From Lysobacter helvus (GTDB lineage Bacteria; Pseudomonadota; Gammaproteobacteria; Xanthomonadales; Xanthomonadaceae), in assembly GCF_018406645.1 (NCBI RefSeq), contig NZ_AP024546.1:1984001-2048000 (forward strand): a stretch of 64,000 bases of DNA. Reading direction: 5' to 3'. The notes under the pieces were generated by a model, which was not told where the DNA came from, made no database searches, and saw nothing but the letters and a program-made list of their open reading frames with translations. The stretch's first letter is position 1, and every line of letters begins with the position of its first letter. This document shows, in pieces, positions 11,881 to 21,400 of the stretch. A program made the position numbers and the translations under genes.

Positions 11881-12936
11881 GTGACGACCTGGTTGGTGAC
11901 CGGCGGCGCCGGATTCATCGGCGGCAACTTCGTACTGGACGCGGTGCAGCGCGGCATCAAGGTGGTCAACCTCGATGCGCTCACCTACGCCGGCAACCGC
12001 GACACGCTCGCCTCGCTCGACGGCAACCCGAACCACGTGTTCGTCGCCGGCGACATCGGCGACCGCACGCTGGTCGATCGCCTGCTGCGCGAACACAACG
12101 TCGACGCAGTGGTGAACTTCGCGGCCGAAAGCCACGTCGACCGCTCCATCGACGGCCCGGGCACGTTCGTGCAGACCAACGTGGTCGGTACGCTGGCATT
12201 GCTCGAATCCGCGCGCGACTACTGGAAATCGCTGGAAGGCCCGGCGCGCGATGCGTTCCGCTTCCTGCACGTGTCCACCGACGAGGTCTACGGCTCGCTC
12301 GGCGACACCGGCAAGTTCACCGAGACCACCGCGTACGCGCCCAACTCGCCGTACTCGGCGTCCAAGGCCGCGTCCGACCACCTCGTGCGCGCGTTCCACC
12401 ACACCTACGGCCTGCCGGTCCTCACGACCAACTGCTCCAACAACTACGGCCCCTACCAGTTCCCCGAAAAGCTGATCCCGCTGATCATCGCGCGCGCGCT
12501 GGCCGGCGAACCGCTGCCGATCTACGGCGACGGCAAGAACGTGCGCGACTGGCTGTACGTGGGCGACCACTGCAGCGCGATCCGCGCCGTGCTCGAACGC
12601 GGCCGCGTGGGCGAAACCTACAACGTCGGCGGCGACGCCGAACGCCAGAACATCGAAGTCGTGCGCACCATCTGCGCGTTGCTCGACGAACGCCGCCCAC
12701 GCGCGGATGGCGGCAAGCGCGAATCGCAGATCACCTACGTCGCCGACCGCCCGGGCCACGATCGCCGTTACGCGATCGATGCGAGCAAGCTCAAGTCCGA
12801 ACTCGGCTGGGCGCCCGCGCACACGTTCGAACAAGGCATCGCCGACACCGTCGACTGGTACCTCGCGCACCAGGACTGGGTGCAGCGCGTGACCGACGGC
12901 AGCTATCGCCTCGAGCGCATCGGGACGGCGGCATGA
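11881..12936 (+). CDS. rfbB: dTDP-glucose 4,6-dehydratase (RmlB)
   Basis: This enzyme converts dTDP-glucose to dTDP-4-keto-6-deoxyglucose, the second step of dTDP-L-rhamnose synthesis. The 351-residue protein shows the NAD-binding [11 protein letters not shown] at the N-terminus, VSTDEVYG, and the active-site [10 protein letters not shown] (YxxxK). I chose the GTG at 11881 ([10 protein letters not shown]) because GGAGG lies five bases upstream and related RmlB proteins begin there. The in-frame ATG at 11863 adds six residues and has no such site. The gene opens a four-gene rfb operon and overlaps rfbA by ATGA. Confidence 0.96.
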   Translation: MTTWLVTGGAGFIGGNFVLDAVQRGIKVVNLDALTYAGNRDTLASLDGNPNHVFVAGDIGDRTLVDRLLREHNVDAVVNFAAESHVDRSIDGPGTFVQTNVVGTLALLESARDYWKSLEGPARDAFRFLHVSTDEVYGSLGDTGKFTETTAYAPNSPYSASKAASDHLVRAFHHTYGLPVLTTNCSNNYGPYQFPEKLIPLIIARALAGEPLPIYGDGKNVRDWLYVGDHCSAIRAVLERGRVGETYNVGGDAERQNIEVVRTICALLDERRPRADGGKRESQITYVADRPGHDRRYAIDASKLKSELGWAPAHTFEQGIADTVDWYLAHQDWVQRVTDGSYRLERIGTAA

Positions 12937-13826
12937 GCCAGGTCGGCCGCAAGGGCATCGTCCTCGCCGGCGGATCGGGCACGCGCCTGTATCCGATCAC
13001 CAAGGCGATCAGCAAGCAGCTGCTGCCCGTCTACGACAAGCCGATGATCTATTACCCGCTGAGCGTGCTGATGCTCGCCGGGATCCGCGAAGTGCTGATC
13101 ATCAACACGCCGCACGAGCAGGCGTTGTTCAAGAACCTGCTGGGCGATGGCTCGCAGTGGGGCATGAAGATCGAATACGCCGTGCAGCCGAGCCCCGATG
13201 GCCTCGCGCAGGCTTACCTGATCGGCCGCGAGTTCCTCGCGGGCGCGCCCAGCTGCCTCGTGCTCGGCGACAACATCTTCTACGGCCACGGCCTCACCGA
13301 TCTGCTGCAGCGCGCCGATGCGCGCGACAGCGGCGCCACGGTGTTCGGGTACTGGGTGCGCGATCCGGAGCGCTACGGCGTCGCGGAATTCGACGCCAGC
13401 GGCCGCGTCGTGGGCCTGGAGGAAAAACCGGCGCAGCCGCGTTCCAACTACGCGGTCACCGGTCTGTACTTCTACGACGGCAAGGCCAGCGACTACGCCG
13501 CGCAACTCAAGCCGTCGCCGCGCGGCGAACTCGAGATCACCGACCTCAATCGCTGCTACCTCGAGCAGGGCGACCTGCACCTCGAAAAACTGGGTCGCGG
13601 TTACGCCTGGCTCGACACCGGCACGCACGAATCGCTCGTCGAGGCCTCCACGTACATCGAGACCATCGAGAAGCGCCAGGGCCTGCGCGTGTGCTGCCCG
13701 GAAGAGATCGCGTTCTTCAACCAGTGGATCGACCGCGCGCAGCTCGAAGCGCTGGCGCGCCCGCTGGCGAAGAACGGCTATGGCCAATACCTGCTGAGCC
13801 TGCTGGACCACGGACGCGTCGAATGA
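12933..13826 (+). CDS. rfbA: Glucose-1-phosphate thymidylyltransferase (RmlA)
   Basis: This enzyme makes dTDP-glucose from glucose-1-phosphate and dTTP, the first step of the rhamnose pathway. The 297-residue protein has the nucleotidyltransferase signature [21 protein letters not shown] near the N-terminus and [12 protein letters not shown] for metal binding. Length and motifs are normal for the family, so feedback inhibition by dTDP-rhamnose is expected. Its ATG overlaps the rfbB stop by four bases, which suggests translational coupling. Confidence 0.96.
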   Translation: MSQVGRKGIVLAGGSGTRLYPITKAISKQLLPVYDKPMIYYPLSVLMLAGIREVLIINTPHEQALFKNLLGDGSQWGMKIEYAVQPSPDGLAQAYLIGREFLAGAPSCLVLGDNIFYGHGLTDLLQRADARDSGATVFGYWVRDPERYGVAEFDASGRVVGLEEKPAQPRSNYAVTGLYFYDGKASDYAAQLKPSPRGELEITDLNRCYLEQGDLHLEKLGRGYAWLDTGTHESLVEASTYIETIEKRQGLRVCCPEEIAFFNQWIDRAQLEALARPLAKNGYGQYLLSLLDHGRVE

Positions 13827-13836
13827 AGGCGGTCGC

Positions 13837-14406
13837 ATGAAAGTGATCGAGACGGGGTTGCCGGGGTGCGTGATCATCGAACCCGCGGTGTGGGGCGATG
13901 CGCGCGGCTTCTTCTATGAAGCCTGGAACGCCGATCGATTCGGCGCGCTCGGCCTGCCGGCCAAGTTCGTGCAGAGCAACGTCTCCTCGTCCACGCGCGG
14001 CGTGCTGCGCGGCCTGCATTACCAGTGGCCCAATCCGCAGGGCAAGCTGGTCAGCGTGCTGCAGGGCGAGGTGTACGACGTGGCGGTCGACATCCGCCGC
14101 GGCTCGCCCACGTTCGGCCAATCCACCGCGGTAGTGCTGAGCGCGGAGAACAAGCGCCACTTCTGGGTGCCGGAAGGCTTCGCGCACGGCTTCGCGGTGC
14201 TGTCCGACACGGCGCTCTTCAGTTACCTGTGCACCGCCGGCTACGACAAGGCCGCCGATGCCGGCATCCGCTGGAACGATGCGGCACTCGCGATCGATTG
14301 GCCGATCGGCCATCCCGCGCTGTCGGAGAAGGACGCCGCCGCGCCGTTCCTCGCCGACGTGCCGGCCGAACGCCTGCCGGTCTTCGCGCCGAACGCGGTG
14401 CCATGA
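13837..14406 (+). CDS. rfbC: dTDP-4-dehydrorhamnose 3,5-epimerase (RmlC)
   Basis: This epimerase acts on C3 and C5 of dTDP-4-keto-6-deoxyglucose. The 189-residue cupin reads CVIIEPAVWGDARGFFYE at the start, then VLRGLHYQWPNPQGKLVSV, which carries the catalytic histidine and conserved RGLHYQ. It lies 10 bases after rfbA and its stop overlaps the rfbD start by four bases. At the C-terminus the family tyrosine/aspartate region (YDKAADAGIRWND) is present. Confidence 0.96.
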   Translation: MKVIETGLPGCVIIEPAVWGDARGFFYEAWNADRFGALGLPAKFVQSNVSSSTRGVLRGLHYQWPNPQGKLVSVLQGEVYDVAVDIRRGSPTFGQSTAVVLSAENKRHFWVPEGFAHGFAVLSDTALFSYLCTAGYDKAADAGIRWNDAALAIDWPIGHPALSEKDAAAPFLADVPAERLPVFAPNAVP

Positions 14407-15302
14407 AGAAAGTCCTGCTGCTTGGCGGCGACGGACAACTGGGCACGCGCCTGCGCGCGATGCTGTCGCCCATCGGCGACGTGAAATGCACCACGCTCAC
14501 GGGCACGCTGCCCGACGGCGGCACGTGCGATCCGCTCGACCTCACCGACCTCGACGCGATCGCGCCGATGATCGAGCGCCACGCGCCCGACATCGTCGTC
14601 AATGCCACCGCGCACACCGCGGTCGACAAGGCCGAGAGCGAACCCGACCTCGCGCAGCGCATCAACGCCGAAGCCCCTGCACGGATCGCGGCGGCCTGCG
14701 CCGCGCGCGACGCGTTGCTGGTGCATTACTCCACGGACTACGTGTTCGACGGCACGGCCACGCAGCCGTTGCGCGAAGACGATCCCACCGCGCCGCTCGG
14801 CGTCTACGGCCGCAGCAAGCGTGCGGGCGAAGAAGCGGTGGAGCGCAGCGGCGCGCGCCACATGATCTTCCGCACGGCGTGGGTGTACGACGTGCATGGC
14901 CACAACTTCCTGCGCACGATGCTGCGCGTGGGCGCCGAGCGCGACGAGTTGCGCGTGGTGGCCGACCAGGTCGGTTCGCCGACGCCCGCGTGGTTGCTGG
15001 CCGAAGTGACGGTGGAAATCCTGCGCCGCCCGGTGACGCGTTCCGGCCTCTGGCACCTCACCACCACGGGGCAGACGAGCTGGCACGGATTCGCCGAAGC
15101 GATCTTCGCCGGCGCGGTCGCGCGTGGCGTGCTGCCGAAAGCGCCGCGCGTCGTGGCGATCCCGAGCAGCGAATACCCGACGCCGGCCGCGCGCCCCGCG
15201 TACTCCGTGCTCGACACCACCGCGATCCGCCGCGACTTCGGCATCGCATTGCCCGAATGGGAAGACGCGCTCGCCACCACGCTGGACCTGCTGCGCGACT
15301 GA
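14403..15302 (+). CDS. rfbD: dTDP-4-dehydrorhamnose reductase (RmlD)
   Basis: This enzyme makes the last step, NAD(P)H-dependent reduction to dTDP-L-rhamnose. The 299-residue protein begins KKVLLLGGDGQLGTRLR (GxxGQxG cofactor motif), has STDYVFDG, and has the catalytic YGRSKRAGE (YxxxK). It ends the rfbBACD operon. No rhamnosyltransferase or O-antigen exporter follows in the window, because the next gene is an autotransporter after 134 bases. The sugar must therefore be used by genes elsewhere. Confidence 0.95.
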   Translation: MKKVLLLGGDGQLGTRLRAMLSPIGDVKCTTLTGTLPDGGTCDPLDLTDLDAIAPMIERHAPDIVVNATAHTAVDKAESEPDLAQRINAEAPARIAAACAARDALLVHYSTDYVFDGTATQPLREDDPTAPLGVYGRSKRAGEEAVERSGARHMIFRTAWVYDVHGHNFLRTMLRVGAERDELRVVADQVGSPTPAWLLAEVTVEILRRPVTRSGLWHLTTTGQTSWHGFAEAIFAGAVARGVLPKAPRVVAIPSSEYPTPAARPAYSVLDTTAIRRDFGIALPEWEDALATTLDLLRD

Positions 15303-15344
15303 ACGTGCGTTGCCCCGATGCCTGCGTGACAAAAACGCGCCTCG

Positions 15345-15421
15345 TCCACGCGTGGATATCCCACCCACCGCAAGAAGATTCCGCCGCGTAGATTCGCCTC
15401 GCGCACGTCGTTCGTCGTGCG
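15345..15421 (+). repeat. Short palindromes in the autotransporter 2 leader
   Basis: The 134-base gap between rfbD and autotransporter 2 contains a perfect 12-bp palindrome (TCCACG/CGTGGA, 15345-15356) and a 6-bp stem CGCACG/CGTGCG (15402-15407 and 15416-15421) just before the start region. They could be an operator and a leader hairpin. Neither matches a site I recognise. Confidence 0.3.
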
Positions 15422-15436
15422 GAACAGGGGCGGTGC

Positions 15437-18400
15437 ATGAATCGTGTCTTCCAGGTCGTGTGGTCCGACGAAGTCGGTGCGTGGGTGGTCGTGTCGGAAC
15501 TGGCGTCGCGCAAACGGCGCGGCGGCAGCGCACGCAAGGCGACCACGCCGACGTTGCAGCGCTGGCTCCTCGCGAGTGCGTTGTGCCTCGGCCCGTTCGC
15601 GAGTGCGCAGGCGCAAAGCATCTTCTGGGACGGCACCGATTCCACCGCGAATGCGGACGGCGGTAACGGCACGTGGCAAAACGGCACGACTAATTGGGAC
15701 ACCGCGGCCACCGCCGGCGCGAACATCGGCTGGAACAACGCGATCCCGAATGACGCCGTGTTCGGCGGCGCGGCGGGCACGGTCACGATCGCGGCGGGCG
15801 GCGTCACGGCACGCAACCTCACGTTCAACACCACGGTCTACACGATCACCGGCGGCGTGCTGACGCTGGGCGGCACGACGCCCACGATCAGCACCGCCAC
15901 CACGTCGAACATCACGTCCGTCATCGCCGGCACGGCCGGCATGGCGAAAAGCGGCACGGGCACCTTGCAGCTCAACGCCGCGAACACGTACACCGGCGTG
16001 ACGCAGGTGCAGCAGGGCACGCTGGCGTTGAACAACGCGCAGGCGCTCGGCCTGGCAGGCACCGCCGCGGCCAACCTCGTCGTGTCGCCGAACGCGGGCA
16101 TCAACTTCCTTTCGACGACCTACGCCAACAACCTGACGGCCAACGGCGGCACGATCTTCCTCGGCGGCAACGGCACGTGGAGCGGCACGCCGACGCTGAC
16201 CGCGAACACCACGGTGTCCATCGCCGGCATCACGCAGACCGGCGCATGGTCGAACACGGGCGCCAACGTCCTGTCCGCGACCGTCACCGGCGGCACCATT
16301 TTCAGCGGCGCGAACACGTATACCGGCGCGACGCAGGTGACCAGCGGCGCGCTCGCGCTCAACAACGCCAGCGCGCTTTCGCCCAACAGCAACCTGCAGT
16401 TCAACGGCACGGCATCGGGCGCGTGGAGCGCGGTCGCGGGTCTCACGTCGTCGACGTCGAACTTCGCGCGCGCGCCCGGCACCGGCGCCAACCAGGTGCA
16501 GTGGCTCGGCAGCGGCGGCTTTGCCTCGGTCAACGCGGGCACGCAGGTCGTGAACCTCGGCGGGGCCGGTGCCGCGTTGACCTGGGGCGTGACGCCGAAT
16601 TTCGTCGCCACCGGCAACCAGTTGATGCTGGGCACCGGCAACAGCACGCTCGGCGGCGGCACGCTGGATTTCCAGAACGCGCTCGTCCTGCCGACGGCGG
16701 GGACCAACTACGACCTCGCGGTCTACAACGGCATCGTCGGCGGCACGAACGCGCGCGCGAAGATCTCCGGCGTGGTCTCCGGCGCCGGCAACCTCCGCAT
16801 CGGCGGCAGCGTGAGCGGTGCGACGAGCGGATTGCTCGAGTTGTCCGCGGCGAATACGTACACCGGCAGCCTGGTGCTGCAGGGCGCCGGCAACTACGCG
16901 AACGTGCTGCTCAACAACGCCAACGCCGCATCGGCCGCGGGTGGCATCAACATCGCAGGGCCCGCGAACGCCACGGGCGACACGCTTGCGCTCACCGCCA
17001 CGAGCGGCGACTTCACGCGCGCCCTCGGTACCGGCGCCAACCAGGTGCAATGGACGGGCAACGGGGGCTTCTCCGCCGCGGGCAGCAATCGCTTCGTCAA
17101 CCTCGGCGGCGCGGGCGCGACCGTGACGTGGGGCGCGGGCAACTTCGTGCCGACCGGCAGCTGGTTGAACCTCGCCGCCACCAATGCAGGCGATGCCGAG
17201 ATCGATGTCCGCAATCCGATCAACCTCAACGGCGCCGTGCGCACGATCAACATCGGCGCGGGCGGCACCGCGCGCCTGAGCGGCGTGCTGAGCAGCGGCG
17301 GCGGCGTGCTCTACCAGGGCGGCGGACAAGTGACGGTCTCCGGCGCCAACACGTACACCGGCGTCACCACGATCACGGGCGACACGGTCGTGGTCGCAAG
17401 CATCGGCAACGGTGGCGTCGCCGGCAACCTGGGTGCGGCGAGCAACGCGGCGGGCAACCTCGTCTTCAACTCCGGCGCACTGACCTACACCGGCGCGGGT
17501 GAATCCAGCGACCGCAGCTTCACGCTGGGCACGTCGAACGCCACGTTGTCCGCCAACGGCACCGGTGCGTGGTCGCTCAACGGCGCGACGGCCGCCGCCG
17601 GCGCGCACACGCTCACCTTGCGCGGCACGAGCAGCGCCGCGTTGTCGAACCAGCTCACCGGCGTCGTCACGAATACCGGCGGCGGCGTGCTGGGCATCAC
17701 CAAGCTCGACACCAACACCTGGCGCCTGGCCAACGGCGCCAGCACGTACACGGGCGTCACCGCGTTCAACGCCGGCGTGCTGGAAGTGACGAGCCTGCAG
17801 AACGGTGGCATCGCATCGAGCATCGGCAGCAGCACCAATGCGGCGGCCAACCTGCTCGCGGGCGGGGGCACGCTTCGTTACATCGGCACCGGCGGCAGCA
17901 CCAACCGCGCGATCCAGTTGAACAACACGTCCGGCCTGGAATCCAGCGGCACCGGCGCGGTCGCGTTCACCTCGACCGCCGCGATGGCGCCGACCGGTGC
18001 ATCGGGCAGCGGCAGCGCGACGTGGACGCTGGGTGGTACGAACACCGGCGCGAACGTGTTCTCCGCCGCGCTCGCGGATTTCTCCGGCGCCAACAACGAG
18101 AACCGCAACGCGACCGGCCTGACGAAGTCGAGTCTCGGCACGTGGACCATCAACGCGGCGGCGCCTGCATACACCGGCAACACGACGCTCGGCGGCGGCC
18201 TGCTCGTCGCCGGCAGCGCCGGTGCGATCACCGGCGGGTTCGGCGTGACGTCCACGGCCGGTTCGCACCCGACGTATGTCGTGTCGACGCCGATGAGCAG
18301 CCTGCTGATGTTCAACGGCGGCGTGCTCGGCCTCACCGCGGCGAGCGGCGACTTCAGTCGCGGGCTCACCACGGTCGCGAAATCCTTCAGCGACAACGGC

Positions 18401-21400
18401 ACGGTCGGCGTCGCGCTGCGCGGCGACGATGTATTCGTGCACGGCGTGCGCTGGACGGGCGCGGGCGGTTTCGCAGCGTTCGGCGGCAATCGCAGCGTGA
18501 ACCTGGGCGGCGCCGGCGCGGGCGTGACGTGGAATACCGGGGGCTTCGTCCCCGGCGGGCAGAGCCTGCTGTTCGGCCACGCGACGTCGGACAGCACCGT
18601 GGCGTTCCTCAATCCGATCGCGTTCGCGGGGGCGTTGCGCGCGGTCGATGTGGCGGATGGCAGCGCGGCGATCGATGCGGAACTGCGCGGCACGCTGTCC
18701 GGCGCAGGCGCGAGCGGCTTGCAGAAACTCGGCACCGGCACGCTCGCGTTGACGGCCAACAACACCTACGCAGGCGCGACGCAGATCGATGCGGGCACGT
18801 TGCAAGTCGGCATGAATGGCGCGACGGGCACGCTCGGCAACGGCGCCGTCACCGTTGCGGGCGGCGCCACGCTCGCTTTCGCGCGCAACAACGCTTACAG
18901 CGTGACGCAGCCGATCACCGGTGCGGGCACGCTGGCGCAGGTCGGGGTGGGCACGACGACGCTGTCGGCGGCGACGAACGCCGTCGGCAGCGTTGCCGTG
19001 ACGGGCGGGACGCTCGACGTGGATGGCGGCCTGCGCGGCGACACGTTGCTGATGGGCAACGCGACGCTCGACGTGGATGGCACGTTCCAGTCGAATGCAG
19101 GAACCACCGCGCTGTTGTCGAACGTGGCCGGCACGAACAGCACGTTGCGCGTCGGCAGCACCGGCACGTTGCGCACCAGCGGATCGCTCGGCGACGGCAA
19201 CGACACCGTGCTGTCGTCTGGCACGCTCGACGTGGGCGCGGGTGGCCTGGATCTCGGCGACGGCGCGGACGTCGCGACGCTGTCCGGCGTCATCAGCGGC
19301 GCCGGCAACATGACCTTCGGCAACGGCAACGATGCGCTGACGCTCGGCGACGTGGACCTGTCGGGTTACACCGGCGTGTTCGATGGCGGACCGCAGACCG
19401 GCGCCGACACGCTGCACCTGGCGAACAGCGGCGCCCTAACGCTCACGCCCGGGCGCGCGATCAATTTCGAAACGCTGCTGAAGGACAACACCGGCGTCGC
19501 CACGTTGCAGGGCGCCAACACGTTCGCGTCCACGCAGGTCAACGGCGGCACGCTCGCCGTGCAGGGCGCGCTGACGACGCAGACGCTTGGCCTGGGCGAC
19601 GGCACGGTGCTCGATGTGCAGGGCAGCGTGGGCGCAAGCGGTGGCCTGGCGACGGCGATCACCGGCAGCGCGGGGGCCAACACGATCGTCGTCGCCGCCG
19701 GTTCGACGCTGCACGCCACCGGCGACCTCGGCGATGGCGCGGACACGCTGGACCTGGCGGGCACGCTCAATGTCGATGCCGGCGTGTTCTCGCTCGGCGC
19801 GGGCGACGACATCTTCCGCACGTACGACACCACGGCGGTCAACGGCAACATCGACGCGGGCGCGGGCAACGATCTGCTCGACGTGACGGTGGACACCGGG
19901 TTCGTCGTGCCGTTCGGTGGTCTCGCCGGTTTCGAATCGCTGGGCAAATCCGGGGCCGGCACGATGCAGGTGAACGGGCCTGCGAGCTTCAACACCGTGC
20001 AGGTCAACGGCGGCCTGCTCGCCGTCACCTCGGGCGGCAGCATCGCCGCGCGCGACACGACCGTCGCCGCAGGCGCGACGCTCGACGTCGCGGGCGCGTA
20101 CAACGGCACGGCCGGCAACGATACGTTCCGCGTTTCAGGCACGGTCAGCGGCACCGGCCCCATCGCGCTCGGCGCAGGCGACGACGTGCTCACGCTCTCC
20201 GATGGCTCCGTCCTCACCGACTCGATCGATGGCGGCCCGCACGCCGTCGGCGACCGGATCGTGCTCGACGCGAATGCCGCGATGGCGTTCGATGGCGCGC
20301 ATACCACGAACTTCGAATTCCTCGACAAGCAGGGCGCCGGCGCGGCGACGCTCACGAACAACCTCGCCTTCACCGGCGGCACGCGCGTCCTCGGCGGCGC
20401 GCTGGTCGTCGACGGCACGCTCGCGACGCCGTCGCTGTCGCTGGCGGACGACACGACGTTGCAGGTGAATGGCAGCGTGTCGCCCACCACGATCACCGGC
20501 TCGTCGGGCACGAACACGATCCTCGTCGGTGCGGGCGCAACCCTGGCTGCGTCGGGCGATCTCGGCGACGGCGACGATGTCTTCGACCTCGCAGGCACGT
20601 TGAACACCGGCGCCGGCACGTTTGCGCTGGGCGCGGGCGACGACGTGTTCCGCACGCACGACACGACGCAAGTGATCGGCAACCTCGACGCGGGCGCCGG
20701 CAACGACATGCTCGATGTGGATGTGTCGACGGGCAACCTCGTGCCGTTCGGCGGCGTCGCCGGCTTCGAGTCGCTCGGGAAATCCGGCGCAGGCACCATG
20801 CAGATCGCCGGCCCGGCCACGTTCGACTCCGTCGCGGTCAACGGCGGCGTGCTCGATATCGCCGGCACCGCCAGCCTGCAGATGCAGGATCTCGTCGTCG
20901 CCAGCGGCGCCACCTTGCATGCGGGCGGCAACATCACCGGCACCGCGGGCGACGACACGGCCACGATCGCCGGCATCGTCTCCGGCAGCGGCGCGTTCAA
21001 CCTTGGCGCGGGCAACGACACGCTGACGATCCAGGATGGCGCGGACTTCAGCGGCTTGACGACCGCCGTCGATGGTGGGACGGGCAGCAACACGCTCGTC
21101 ACCGACATCGCCACCAGCGCGACGCTCGGTGGCGTGGCGCGCTTCCAGTCGCTGTCGAAGACCAACGTCGGCACGCTGCACGTCGATGGACCGGCGATGT
21201 CGGATTTCACCGACGTCGATGTCCTCGGCGGCACGCTCGCGATCGGGCCGGCCGGGCAGATCGTCGGCACGCCCGGTGGTGCGCTCGCGACGCATGTCGG
21301 GGCGGGCGCCACGCTCCATGTCGATGGCGCGTACGGGTGCAGCGATGGCGACGATGCGATGGACGTCGCGGGCACCGTCGAAGGCGCGGGCACGATCGAC

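Noticed and set aside
14804-19417. A 1537-residue open frame antisense to rfbD and autotransporter 2
   Set aside because: It crosses two real genes and has the same Arg/Ala/His-rich shadow composition. It has no start region of its own.
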